Assembly (NCBI RefSeq): GCF_030440515.1
Contig: NZ_CP076543.1
Span: 7,355,001-7,419,000, forward strand
Source: Streptomyces xanthophaeus
GTDB lineage: Bacteria; Actinomycetota; Actinomycetes; Streptomycetales; Streptomycetaceae
Direction of reading: 5' to 3'
DNA length: 64,000 nucleotides
Position numbers and translations under genes: made by a program. Within the stretch, counting starts at the first letter, position 1; every line of letters begins with the position of its first letter. This document shows, piece after piece, positions 7,890 to 15,494 of this stretch. The notes beneath the pieces were generated by a model. It was not told the DNA's origin and did no database searches. It saw only the letters and a program-made list of their open reading frames with translations.

Positions 7890-9251
7890 TCAGTACGACC
7901 GGCCAGGTGTTTTCCCGGGCCAGCGGTGGTGGTGCCGGTCGATGACGTAGTGGTGCCCGTGCCGCCAACCGCCCCTGGCCGGACGGGCGTCGGCGAGGTG
8001 CGGGTGACCGGGCGGGAGGTCCGGGTGCACGTGGTCCAGCCGGTACGGGTCCCGGGCCGGCCAGATCACGGCCGCGGCCGTGGCGGCGCTCAGCGCCACG
8101 GCGCCCAGGATCAGGACGGTCAGCGGAAGCCCCGCCCCCGCGGCGAGCCACCCGGCCACCGGGTAGGTGAGCAGCCAGCAGCCGTGGGAGAGGGAGAAGC
8201 GGGCGGCGAACGCGGCGGGCAGGTCCGTGTCGGCGGTGGAGCGGCGGATCACCCGGCCGCCCGGAGTCAGGACGGCGGAACAGGCGGCGCCGATCGCGGC
8301 CCAGACGGCCAGGAGCGCGGGCCAGGACCACGGGCGCGGGCCGGTCGCGCCGATCGCGGCCCCGGCCGCCAGGGCCACCGGGAGGGTGAAGGCGGCACGG
8401 AGCATCACCGCGCGGTCGGTGGAGCGTTGCAGGAGGCGGGGCAGGAGCAGCGCGGTCAGCATGGACCCGGCGCCGTACGCCCCGAGGGCGAGCGGCACGG
8501 CGCCCGCCGGGCGGTCGAGGTGGCCGCGCACCAGGGAGACGGTGTCGACGAGGACGACGGCCCCGGCGGCGGCGACCGCGAGGTCGAGTGCGAGCAGGGC
8601 CCGCAGCCGGGGCGTGGCCCGGAAGAGGTGCGTGCCGAAGGCGGCCCGGGTACGGACGCCGCCGGTCCGCTCGACCGGGGCGGGTCCGGGCAGCGCCGTC
8701 GCGACGATGAGCGCGGCGGAGGCGAGGAAGCCGACGGCCGTGCCGGCGAACAGCCAGTCGTAGGAGACCAGGCTCAGCAGTGCCGTGGCCAGGACCGGAC
8801 TGAACAGGCTCTCCAGGTCGTAGGCGAGCCGGGTCATCGACAGGGCCCGGGTGTAGTCGCGTTCGGCGGGCAGGATCGCGGGGACGGTAGCCTGGAAGGT
8901 CGGGGTGAAGGCCGCCGACGCCGCCTGGAGCAGGAAGATCAGGACGTGGATCTGCCAGATCTCGGTGACGAACGGAAGGGCCACGGCCGCACCGGCGCGG
9001 GTCAGGTCCATGGACGTCATCAGGGCGCGGCGGGGAATCCGGTCGGCGATCGCGCCGATCACCGGGGCGATCGTGACGTAGGCGATCATCTTGATCGCGA
9101 GGGCGGTACCGAGGACCGCCGAGGCGCGCTCGCCCGCGAGTTCGTAGGCGAGCAGGCTCAGTGCGACGGTGGCCAGGCCGGTCCCGACCAGGGCGATGAC
9201 CTGGGCGGTGAACAGGCGGCGATAGCCGGCGTTGCGCAGTACGGACAGCAC
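7890..9251 (-). CDS. MFS exporter with His-rich C-terminal tail
   Basis: A 12-helix major facilitator (453 aa from GTG 9251) with the loop 2-3 motif GAIADRIPRRALM. The last 60 residues are cytosolic and His-rich: YRLDHVHPDLPPGHPHLADA, GHHYVIDRHHHRWP. A similar tail occurs in NreB-type nickel exporters, so metal efflux is a reasonable inference. The frame is open to GTG 9335, but GTG 9251 has a G-rich ribosome site and leaves the ATGTGCGCA motif (9318-9326) in the promoter. The MFS fold is sure, the substrate is not. Confidence 0.85.
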   Translation of the reverse strand: MLSVLRNAGYRRLFTAQVIALVGTGLATVALSLLAYELAGERASAVLGTALAIKMIAYVTIAPVIGAIADRIPRRALMTSMDLTRAGAAVALPFVTEIWQIHVLIFLLQAASAAFTPTFQATVPAILPAERDYTRALSMTRLAYDLESLFSPVLATALLSLVSYDWLFAGTAVGFLASAALIVATALPGPAPVERTGGVRTRAAFGTHLFRATPRLRALLALDLAVAAAGAVVLVDTVSLVRGHLDRPAGAVPLALGAYGAGSMLTALLLPRLLQRSTDRAVMLRAAFTLPVALAAGAAIGATGPRPWSWPALLAVWAAIGAACSAVLTPGGRVIRRSTADTDLPAAFAARFSLSHGCWLLTYPVAGWLAAGAGLPLTVLILGAVALSAATAAAVIWPARDPYRLDHVHPDLPPGHPHLADARPARGGWRHGHHYVIDRHHHRWPGKTPGRSY

Positions 9252-9317
9252 GGTCCCCGTCCCGGTCGGCGGATCGATGACAGCACGTCGGATTCGGTCG
9301 GATTCAGCGTAGTCAAC

Positions 9318-9326
9318 ATGTGCGCA
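9318..9326. promoter_or_regulatory. Candidate ArsR-type operator half (shared motif)
   Basis: ATGTGCGCA, followed by CCTGTGCAC, lies about 65 bp upstream of the chosen start of the His-tailed exporter. The same nine bases, as ATGTGCGCAT on the minus strand, overlap the start of the ArsR gene at 11610-11619. GTGCGCAC within it is palindromic. A shared operator for the NmtR-like regulator is an inference. Confidence 0.35.
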
Positions 9327-9347
9327 CCTGTGCACCCGTTGTGCGCC

Positions 9348-9381
9348 GTTCCGGGCGGCCTACGGTTCCGGGCGGCCTACG
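9348..9381. repeat. 17-bp tandem duplication over the lysR stop codon
   Basis: Two exact, adjacent copies of GTTCCGGGCGGCCTACG (9348-9364 and 9365-9381). The second contains the stop codon of the minus-strand lysR gene, so the duplicated copy repeats the stop just downstream. Probable slippage product. Confidence 0.8.
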
Positions 9382-10255
9382 CCTGGACGTGGCCGTCGAG
9401 GGCGGTGAGGAAGGCGGTCGCCGCCGGGGTGCCGCCGCTCCGGCTCCAGACGGCGTACTCGACGCGGGCCGGGGCGTCGGTCACCTCGACGGTCGCCACG
9501 CCGGTGAGCCGGGGCGCGTAGGCGGAGGGGAGCATGGCGACGGCGAGGCCCGGTCCCACGAGGCGGGTGATGTAGTCGGCGCTCGTGACCTCGAAGGCGA
9601 CGTCACGGGTGAGACCGGCGGCCGAGAAGGCCAGGTCGGACTGGATCCGTCCGGCCGTTCCGGCCGGCAGGTCCACGAACACCTCGCGGGAGAGCCTGCG
9701 CAGGCCGACCGCCGGTTCGGCGGCGAGCGGATGGTCCGGCGCGACCACGGCGACGAGCCGGTCCCGGGCGAGTTCGCGGGCGGCGACACCCTGGGGCCGG
9801 GCGGTGGTCGGCAGCCCCAGGAAGGCCACGTCGAGGACCCCGTCCCGGACCTGCTCGACCAGGTCCTCGCTCGCGCCCACCCGCAGGCTGACGCGCACGT
9901 GGGGATACCGCCGGCGGAAGTCGTGCAGCGCCCCCGGGATGTCGACCGCGGCGACGGTCGGGATCAGCCCGACCGCGAGCCGCCCGCGTACCTCCCCGAC
10001 GGCCGCCGCGACCTCGGCGGCCGCCCGCTCGGCGGCGTCCAGACACTGACGGGCGGCCGGGAGGAACGCCTCACCGGCCGGTGTCAGCCGCACCCGGCGG
10101 CTGGTGCGCTCGAAGAGCCGTGCGCCGAGTTCCCGTTCCAGGCGCGCGATCTGGTGGCTGAGGGCGGACTGGACGACCAGGCACCGTTCGGCGGCCCGGG
10201 TGAAGCTGTTCGTCTCGGCGACGGCGAGGACGTAGCGCATCTGCTGGAGCTCCAT
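9377..10255 (-). CDS. LysR-family transcriptional regulator
   Basis: 292 residues from ATG 10255 (MELQQMRYVLAVAETNSFTRAAERC), which aligns with the normal LysR start; the frame is open to 10294 but the extra 13 residues are not family-like. The HTH spans about 5-63 (VVQSALSHQIARLERELGARLFERTSRRVRLT) and the effector domain about 90-290. It is divergent from a DMT-family transporter across an 80-bp gap packed with ATCGAT palindromes, the usual arrangement for a LysR regulator and its target. The effector is unknown. Confidence 0.92.
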   Translation of the reverse strand: MELQQMRYVLAVAETNSFTRAAERCLVVQSALSHQIARLERELGARLFERTSRRVRLTPAGEAFLPAARQCLDAAERAAAEVAAAVGEVRGRLAVGLIPTVAAVDIPGALHDFRRRYPHVRVSLRVGASEDLVEQVRDGVLDVAFLGLPTTARPQGVAARELARDRLVAVVAPDHPLAAEPAVGLRRLSREVFVDLPAGTAGRIQSDLAFSAAGLTRDVAFEVTSADYITRLVGPGLAVAMLPSAYAPRLTGVATVEVTDAPARVEYAVWSRSGGTPAATAFLTALDGHVQA

Positions 10256-10320
10256 CGATCCATCGTGGATCACGATCGATGGGCTGACAAACATGTGTTG
10301 GACTCATCGATCGGGCCCGA
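10253..10320. promoter_or_regulatory. LysR-type operator region with ATCGAT palindromes
   Basis: The gap between lysR and the DMT gene holds an inverted repeat CATCGATC (10253-10260)/GATCGATG (10274-10281), a nested ATCGTG-GAT-CACGAT, and a perfect 12-bp palindrome ATCGGGCCCGAT (10309-10320). Multiple related palindromes in a divergent LysR promoter suggest recognition and activation sites. Confidence 0.55.
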
Positions 10321-10334
10321 TGAGACTCCGAGGC

Positions 10335-11297
10335 ATGACAAGTCCAGCCGCACAGGCGGCCCGTGGGAACCTGCCGCGCACCCTCCTGACCGCGCTCGCC
10401 CCCCTGACGTGGGGCACGGTCTACATCGTCACCACCGAGCTGCTGCCGCCGGGACACCCCCTGTTCGCTGGCCTGCTACGGGCGTTACCCGCCGGCCTGA
10501 TCGCTCTCGCGCTCACCCGGACACCGCTCCGGGGAGCCTGGTGGGGGAGGGTCGCGGTGCTCGGCACGCTGAACATCGGACTCCTGTTCCCCCTGCTGTT
10601 CATCGCGGCCGAACGCCTGCCCGGTGGGGTGGCCGCCACCTTGACGGCGGCCATGCCCCTCATGGTCGCCGTCCTGGCCGTGACCGTCCTCCACGAGAGT
10701 CTCTCCGCCCGGCGCCTGGCCTGGGGTGTGATCGGCGTCGTGGGCATCGCAGGGGTGGTGATCGGCCCGGACGCGGCGTTCGACACCGTGGGCATCGCGG
10801 CGGGCCTGTCCGCCGCGGCCGCACTGGCACTCGGGGTGACGCTCACCAAGCGCTGGGGGCGGCCCCCCGGCATGGGCCCCACCGCATTCGCCGGATGGCA
10901 GCTCACGGCCGGCGGCCTGTTCCTGATCCCCGTCACCTTCCTCGCCGAAGGCCCACCGCCCGCCATCGGCCCGACCGCCGCCCTCGGTTACCTCTGGCTC
11001 TCCCTGGTCTGCGGCCTGGCCACCTTCGTCCTGTGGTTCCAGGGCATCGGCAGCCTCCCCGTCACCTCCGCCGCGGTGCTCGGCCTGCTCTCGCCGCTGG
11101 TCGCCGCAGTGCTCGGGGCCGTCCTGCTCGGCCAGACGCTCGGCCCGGTACAACTCGGGGGCTTCGCGCTCGCGCTCGCCGCGATCGTGGCGGGACAGCT
11201 TCCGGCGCGAGGTGTTCAGTCGTGCGGCGGGAGGGAACCGAGCTGGTGGTCGGCGGCGTTCAGGGCCTCGTCCACCAGCCGCCGCAGATGCCCGTGA
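10335..11297 (+). CDS. EamA/DMT-superfamily permease
   Basis: A 320-residue, ten-helix transporter with two internal EamA repeats. The repeats begin at LTALAPLTWGTVYIVTTELL and at GIAAGLSAAAALALGVTLTKRW. ATG 10335 is the first plausible start. The last 27 codons (GVQSCGGREPSWW onward) are hydrophilic and lie on the opposite strand of the ArsR gene's 3' end, an 82-bp convergent overlap. The family exports amino acids or other metabolites; the substrate here is unknown. It is probably controlled by the divergent LysR protein. Confidence 0.88.
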   Translation: MTSPAAQAARGNLPRTLLTALAPLTWGTVYIVTTELLPPGHPLFAGLLRALPAGLIALALTRTPLRGAWWGRVAVLGTLNIGLLFPLLFIAAERLPGGVAATLTAAMPLMVAVLAVTVLHESLSARRLAWGVIGVVGIAGVVIGPDAAFDTVGIAAGLSAAAALALGVTLTKRWGRPPGMGPTAFAGWQLTAGGLFLIPVTFLAEGPPPAIGPTAALGYLWLSLVCGLATFVLWFQGIGSLPVTSAAVLGLLSPLVAAVLGAVLLGQTLGPVQLGGFALALAAIVAGQLPARGVQSCGGREPSWWSAAFRASSTSRRRCP

Positions 11298-11611
11298 CCC
11301 AGGGCGTAGACGACCCGGCGGCCGTCCTTGCGGGTGGTGACCAGCCCGGCCAGACGCAGCTTGGCGAGGTGCTGGCTGACGGAGGGGCGGGCGGCCCCGC
11401 ACGCCTCGGTGAGGGTGGTGACATCGGCCTCGCCCCGGCCGAGGCGTTCCATGAGCGCCAGGCGGGTGCGGTCGGCGAGCAGGGCGAGCACGGACGCGGC
11501 GGCCTCCAGCCGGTCGCCCCGCTCAGGGGTGCCCGGCGCGCCCGGGATGTCCGGTGGGTCCTGCGCGATCTGCGCATCGTGTGCACCTGCCGGATGTCTG
11601 CCCGCACTCAT
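11216..11611 (-). CDS. ArsR/SmtB metal-sensing repressor, NmtR-like
   Basis: A 131-residue ArsR-type repressor. The wHTH is DVTTLTEACGAARPSVSQHLAKLRLAGLVTTRKDGRRVVYAL. The last helix carries H106-G-H108 and H122, close to the alpha-5 Ni/Co site of NmtR (D-x-H-x10-H-x2-H), with one ligand position replaced by Ala. The N-terminus also has His6 and His11. Its position between a His-tailed exporter region and cbtBA fits Ni/Co sensing, though metal specificity is not proven. The ATG overlaps a candidate operator at 11610-11619. Confidence 0.88.
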   Translation of the reverse strand: MSAGRHPAGAHDAQIAQDPPDIPGAPGTPERGDRLEAAASVLALLADRTRLALMERLGRGEADVTTLTEACGAARPSVSQHLAKLRLAGLVTTRKDGRRVVYALGHGHLRRLVDEALNAADHQLGSLPPHD

Positions 11612-11619
11612 GCGCACAT
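11610..11619. promoter_or_regulatory. Candidate ArsR autoregulatory site
   Basis: ATGTGCGCAT on the minus strand overlaps the arsR start codon. It shares nine bases with the site in front of the His-tailed MFS gene (9318-9326). Binding there would block initiation. Confidence 0.35.
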
Positions 11620-11641
11620 CGTAGGGCGCCGCCACGCGCAC

Positions 11642-11689
11642 GTGCCCGGGCCCCGCCACCCCCCACAGGGGTCGGCGGGGCCCGGGCAC
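11642..11689 (-). terminator. Hairpin terminator after cbtA
   Basis: Perfect 16-bp inverted repeat (11642-11657 and 11674-11689) with a 16-nt loop, directly downstream of the cbtA stop in the direction of transcription. It would separate cbtBA from arsR. There is no U tract, as is common in high-GC actinobacteria. Confidence 0.75.
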
Positions 11690-11706
11690 AGGCGGCGCGT
11701 TCGGTA

Positions 11707-12543
11707 TCAGCCGAGCGCGGGCGCCTCCTGCTGAGCCGGAGCCGTCGCTTCCGCGCCGTCGGCGCGCGCGGCGAGGAGCCGCTGGGCGAGGACGCCGAAG
11801 ACGACGGCGAACACGGCCCACAGGACGAGCTGGACGGCCAGCGAGGCCACCCGGAACTCCCACAGCAGAGCTGCGGGGAAACCGGGCTGGACGGCGTCGC
11901 TGTTGTCCGGCAGGAACACGAACGCCAGGGCGGCGGCGACGATGAAGCCGGCCCCCGCGGTCAGCGTCGCGTTCCAGTTGCCCAGGCGCGGTGCCAGCCG
12001 CCGCCCGAGGATGATCGCGCCGATGCCCAGCAGCACGCTGAGCAGGATCATCAGGAAGAACAGCGTGGTGCGCTGACCGATCGTGTCCGGGTTGCCGACC
12101 GCCGGCGGGGTCGCCGGGTACTTCAGGAACGGCACCAGATAGACCGTGGCGAAGGCACCCGCCGCGGTGAGTGCCGCCGTGGCCCGCGGGCTGAACCCGC
12201 CGACACGGCCGAGGGCGAACGAGAACGCGAGCGAGGCTATGCCGCCCAGCGCGACCCCGTAGACCAGGACGCCGGTGGCCAGGCCGAAGGTCGACTGAAC
12301 CGGTCGGCTGACCAGTTCTTCCTCCTCCTCGGTGGCCTCGCCCGACGCGGCGTCACCGCCGTGCCCGGCGTGCGCGCTCGGGGCGCCCGCGGCGTCATGA
12401 GCGGCCTGGGCCTCTTCCACGGCGATGGAACCCCGTACCGGCGGCTCACCGACCACGTAGGCGACCGCGAAGGCGAACAGCCCCGCGATCAGGCCCGCGA
12501 GCATGCCGCGGACCAGCAGTCCTCTGACGGTGGAGGCGTACAT
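11707..12543 (-). CDS. cbtA: CbtA-family cobalt transporter subunit
   Basis: A 278-residue membrane protein with the CbtA start MYASTVRGLLVRGMLAGLIAGLFAFAVA and GEPPV, followed by an acidic, His-containing extracytoplasmic loop (AHAGHGGD, EEEEEL) and further helices including YLVPFLKYPATPPAVGNPDT, a conserved CbtA block. The family is a predicted cobalt importer found with CbtB and under B12 riboswitches, as here. It begins 12 bp after the cbtB stop. Activity as an importer is a family-level prediction. Confidence 0.92.
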   Translation of the reverse strand: MYASTVRGLLVRGMLAGLIAGLFAFAVAYVVGEPPVRGSIAVEEAQAAHDAAGAPSAHAGHGGDAASGEATEEEEELVSRPVQSTFGLATGVLVYGVALGGIASLAFSFALGRVGGFSPRATAALTAAGAFATVYLVPFLKYPATPPAVGNPDTIGQRTTLFFLMILLSVLLGIGAIILGRRLAPRLGNWNATLTAGAGFIVAAALAFVFLPDNSDAVQPGFPAALLWEFRVASLAVQLVLWAVFAVVFGVLAQRLLAARADGAEATAPAQQEAPALG

Positions 12544-12555
12544 GTGCGTGGCCTC

Positions 12556-12783
12556 TCAGTGGCAGGGGAAGCCGAGCAGATGACGACCGTCGTGCACCCA
12601 CTCGTGCACGCCTTCACCGGCGAACACGGCCGTGGCGCCCTGTTCGGCGCCGACGAAGTACAGCGCGACGAGCATCAGGAGACCGACGAAGAGCGCCCAG
12701 GGCAGCACCGCGCGCACAGGCAGCGGAGCCGACAGGGAGCCGGCGGGGGTGGATACGGCAGCGGAAGCGAGAGCCTCGGCCAT
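12556..12783 (-). CDS. cbtB: CbtB-family cobalt transporter subunit
   Basis: A 75-residue protein with one central transmembrane helix (VLPWALFVGLLMLVALYFVGAEQGATAV) and the diagnostic His-rich end HEWVHDGRHLLGFPCH, likely the metal-binding element. The ATG at 12783 follows a strong GAGGAGG site. It is the first gene of the cbtBA operon, behind a cobalamin riboswitch, so expression should fall when cobalamin is plentiful. Confidence 0.93.
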   Translation of the reverse strand: MAEALASAAVSTPAGSLSAPLPVRAVLPWALFVGLLMLVALYFVGAEQGATAVFAGEGVHEWVHDGRHLLGFPCH

Positions 12784-12819
12784 GATGGAACCTCCTCGGG
12801 GAACAACGCGTCCCATACG

Positions 12820-12985
12820 GTGGTGCAGGACGACGGTCCTCGGGTCTGACTCGCCGCGACGCCATCGTGGAGATGTCGCCGCAGCACACAGTGGCGCGAC
12901 CATGCCGGATTCACACCGGGCTTCCGTCTCGCCGTCGTCGCTATGTGGAAATGTCGCCGTGACGGTACCGCGCGCAGCGCCTGCG
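12820..12985 (-). ncRNA. Cobalamin riboswitch upstream of cbtBA
   Basis: On the minus strand the leader contains GAAGCCCGGTGTGAATCCGG (reverse complement ends near 12905), then the B12-box element GCCACTG (12889-12895) and GAGTCAGAC (12844-12852), in the canonical order for an AdoCbl aptamer. The end coordinates are approximate. It lies about 40-200 nt upstream of cbtB. An AGGAC/GTCCT hairpin near the 3' end may form part of the expression platform. Confidence 0.9.
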
Positions 12986-13149
12986 GCCAAGACCGTGAGT
13001 TTCTGATCACACGCCTACGCTGCGGTAATGCGAATCCGATGCGGCCCGCGGGACCCGAAGTGTCCGTCAACTGGACCTGCAGACTGCTAGAATGACCGCG
13101 TTGGCCTTCGGTGTGCGTGCCCCCGTGCATGTGTCCGGAGGCTTTTTTC

Positions 13150-14373
13150 ATGCCTTCACACCGATCCGCCACCAGCCCTGCCCTGCCTCCGGCCACCGCC
13201 ACCACCGGCTACCGCGCCCTGCTCCGCAACAAGGAGTTCAGCGGCCTGTACGTCAGCTTCACCCTCACCGTCGCCGCGAGCACTTTGTCCGGATTCGCGC
13301 TCGGCACCCTGGTCAACCACCGGACCGGTTCCCCGTTCCTGACGGCCGTGAGCATGTACGGCGCCACGTTCGCGACGGTGCTCGGCGCGCTGACGCTGAT
13401 GTCCGTCGCGGACGGCAAGCGGCCCCGCCGGACCCTCCTCCTGCTCCAACTCGTCACGCTGGTGGGCGTCGCCGCCCAGGCGGTCCCGGGGCTGCCGCTC
13501 ACAGCCCGGTTCGCCCTGCTGCTGACGCTGGGCTTCTTCCAGTCCCTCGGCACCGGCACCCGGCTGGGGCTGCTCGCCGAGGTCGTGCCCGGCTCCGCCT
13601 ACGCGCCCGCCCGTTCGCTGATGAACATCACCTCGGGCTGCACGGCGATCGCCGGCTACGCCGTCGGCGCCGTACTGCTGCGCCACCTGAGCCCGTACGG
13701 GGTCTTCGCCGTGGCCGCGGCCCTGACCGCCCTCGGGACGGCCGTGGTGGCCGCCACCGTCCGGGAACACTCGATCCGGCTCACCCGCCGGCCCGGCCTG
13801 CGCCGGACCTGGACGGCGAACGCCGAGCTGTTCGCCCACCCCCGCCGCCGGACGCTGCTGCTGAACCTGTGGGTCCCCAACGGTCTGATCGTCGGCTGCG
13901 AAGCCCTGTTCCTGTCCTACGACCCCGGCCGGGCGGGCACGCTCCTCGCCGCCGCTTCGGCGGGCATGCTCCTCGGGGACCTGACCGTCGGCCGGCTGCT
14001 CACCGCCGACCGGCGACGCCGCCTCGCCTTCGCCCTGCGGCTGCTGCTCGCCGCCCCCTTCCTGCTGTTCGCCGTCCACCCGCCCGTCCCGGTCGCAGCC
14101 GTGGCGGTGTTCCTCGCCGGTGTCGGATTCGCGGCCACCCTGCCCCTCCAGGAGCAGCTCCTCGAACAGACCCCCGAGGCCGTCCGCGGCCAGGTCCAGG
14201 GAGTCGAGTCGGCGGGCCGGATGACCTGGCAGGGCATCGGCGCCGCCCTCGCCGGCGGCCTGGCCCAGTACGTCGCCCCGGGCACCGCGATCGCCGTCGT
14301 CGCCGGGGTCTCCGTGGCCGTCACCCTGCTGTGCCGGCCGTCGCGCCGCACGCAGCCGGAAGGGGCGGCGTGA
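13150..14373 (+). CDS. MFS transporter
   Basis: A 407-residue major facilitator with about 12 hydrophobic segments, starting at ATG 13150 behind GGAGG. The N-terminal helix pair surrounds YRALLRNKEFSGLYVSFTLTVAASTLSGFALGTLV, and ADGKRPRRTLLLL is the loop 2-3 motif. C-terminal helices include LPLQEQLLEQTPEAVRGQVQGVESAGR, typical of the group of actinobacterial MFS proteins without known substrate. It stands divergent from the cbtBA leader. A role in metal or cobalamin handling is not shown by sequence. Confidence 0.88.
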   Translation: MPSHRSATSPALPPATATTGYRALLRNKEFSGLYVSFTLTVAASTLSGFALGTLVNHRTGSPFLTAVSMYGATFATVLGALTLMSVADGKRPRRTLLLLQLVTLVGVAAQAVPGLPLTARFALLLTLGFFQSLGTGTRLGLLAEVVPGSAYAPARSLMNITSGCTAIAGYAVGAVLLRHLSPYGVFAVAAALTALGTAVVAATVREHSIRLTRRPGLRRTWTANAELFAHPRRRTLLLNLWVPNGLIVGCEALFLSYDPGRAGTLLAAASAGMLLGDLTVGRLLTADRRRRLAFALRLLLAAPFLLFAVHPPVPVAAVAVFLAGVGFAATLPLQEQLLEQTPEAVRGQVQGVESAGRMTWQGIGAALAGGLAQYVAPGTAIAVVAGVSVAVTLLCRPSRRTQPEGAA

Positions 14374-14390
14374 CGGCCGCCGCCAGTTAT

Positions 14391-14406
14391 TCGAGCATAT
14401 GTTCGG
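14391..14406. promoter_or_regulatory. SOS (LexA) box upstream of alkB
   Basis: TCGAGCATATGTTCGG matches the actinobacterial LexA box TCGAAC-N4-GTTCGA at 10 of 12 defined positions. It ends 22 bp before the alkB start and overlaps the expected promoter, so it is well placed to repress a DNA-repair gene until DNA damage. Confidence 0.65.
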
Positions 14407-14428
14407 TAGCTGGGGTTAGGCTGGATCC

Positions 14429-15064
14429 ATGCACGCAGTCCAGGGCCTTCAGGGTTCCCTCTTCGACCAGGGTGACGAGATCCGGCTCGGGCCCCTCGGC
14501 GGCATGCGGCGGACCGACCTCGGGGCAGGGGCCTGGGTCGATCACCTGCCCGGCTGGCTGAGCGGCGCCGACGCGCTCTTCGAGCGGCTGGCCGCCGACG
14601 TGCCGTGGCAGGCCGAGCGGCGGCAGATGTACGAGCGGGAGGTGGACGTGCCCCGGCTGCTCGCGTTCTACGCCGCGGACGAGCCCCTGCCCCACGCCTC
14701 GCTCACGGAGGCCCGCGAGGTGCTGACCGCCCACTACGCCGCCGAGCTCGGCGAGCCCTTCACCACCGCGGGCCTGTGCCTGTACCGCGACGGCCGCGAC
14801 AGCGTCGCCTGGCACGGCGACCGGACCGGCCGCTCCCGGACGGAGGACACCATGGTGGCCATCGTCTCCGTCGGCGATCCGCGCGATCTCGCCTTCCGCC
14901 CCCGCGACGGTGGTGCCACCCTGCTGCGGCTGCCCCTGGGGCACGGCGATCTCGTGGTCATGGGTGGCTCCTGCCAGCGGACCATGGAGCACGCCGTGCC
15001 CAAGTCGGCGCGGGCCGTCGGCCCTCGTATCAGCATCCAGTTCCGGCCCCACGGCGTCCGCTGA
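14429..15064 (+). CDS. alkB: AlkB-type DNA dealkylation dioxygenase
   Basis: A 211-residue 2-oxoglutarate/Fe(II) dioxygenase. The iron ligands appear as H129 and D131 in AWHGDRTG and H188 in TMEHAVPK, and R200/R206 in RISIQFR bind 2-oxoglutarate. FTTAGLCLYRDGRDSVAWHGD is the typical AlkB block. The family removes alkyl groups from N1-methyladenine and N3-methylcytosine. An SOS-type box lies just upstream. The gene stands alone, convergent with the DUF1232 gene. Confidence 0.93.
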   Translation: MHAVQGLQGSLFDQGDEIRLGPLGGMRRTDLGAGAWVDHLPGWLSGADALFERLAADVPWQAERRQMYEREVDVPRLLAFYAADEPLPHASLTEAREVLTAHYAAELGEPFTTAGLCLYRDGRDSVAWHGDRTGRSRTEDTMVAIVSVGDPRDLAFRPRDGGATLLRLPLGHGDLVVMGGSCQRTMEHAVPKSARAVGPRISIQFRPHGVR

Positions 15065-15142
15065 CCGGGCGTGGAGTTCCTGGCGGAGGCCGACGAGCCG
15101 GGCTCCGGCCCGGGCGGCTTCCTCGTCGTCGCCCCGGACGGC

Positions 15143-15439
15143 TCAGGCGGTGGCGCCGGGCTCCTTCGGGGAGCGGACGGCCCCGGCCGCCGCGTGCAGC
15201 GAGCGCAGCGCCAGCAGCAGGATCCCGATGTCGTCCAGGTACACCGGGTCCGGAATCAGGTCCACGGGCGAGACGGTGTAGATCACCGCGGCCCAGAACA
15301 GGGCCTTGTCGTGCAGTGGGATCCCCGCGTCGACCAGCAGGCGCCGGGCCGCGAAGACCCGTACGAGCAGCACGGCCGCGGCGATCGCGAGCCCCACCGC
15401 GACCACCGTGCCCAGGGCGAGCCAGACCTTTCCGTCCAT
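15143..15439 (-). CDS. DUF1232 (YkvA-type) small membrane protein
   Basis: 98 residues. One N-terminal transmembrane helix (VWLALGTVVAVGLAIAAAVLLV) is followed by the DUF1232 signature KALFWAAVIYTVSPVDLIPDPVYLDDIGILLLAL, a hairpin of two helices with the conserved SPxDLIPD motif. Function is unknown across the family. It is convergent with alkB and monocistronic. Confidence 0.9.
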   Translation of the reverse strand: MDGKVWLALGTVVAVGLAIAAAVLLVRVFAARRLLVDAGIPLHDKALFWAAVIYTVSPVDLIPDPVYLDDIGILLLALRSLHAAAGAVRSPKEPGATA

Positions 15440-15494
15440 GGCGGCCCTATACCCCGATATCGGGCCGCGCTACCCCGCGGGCGGCCGGATCCAT

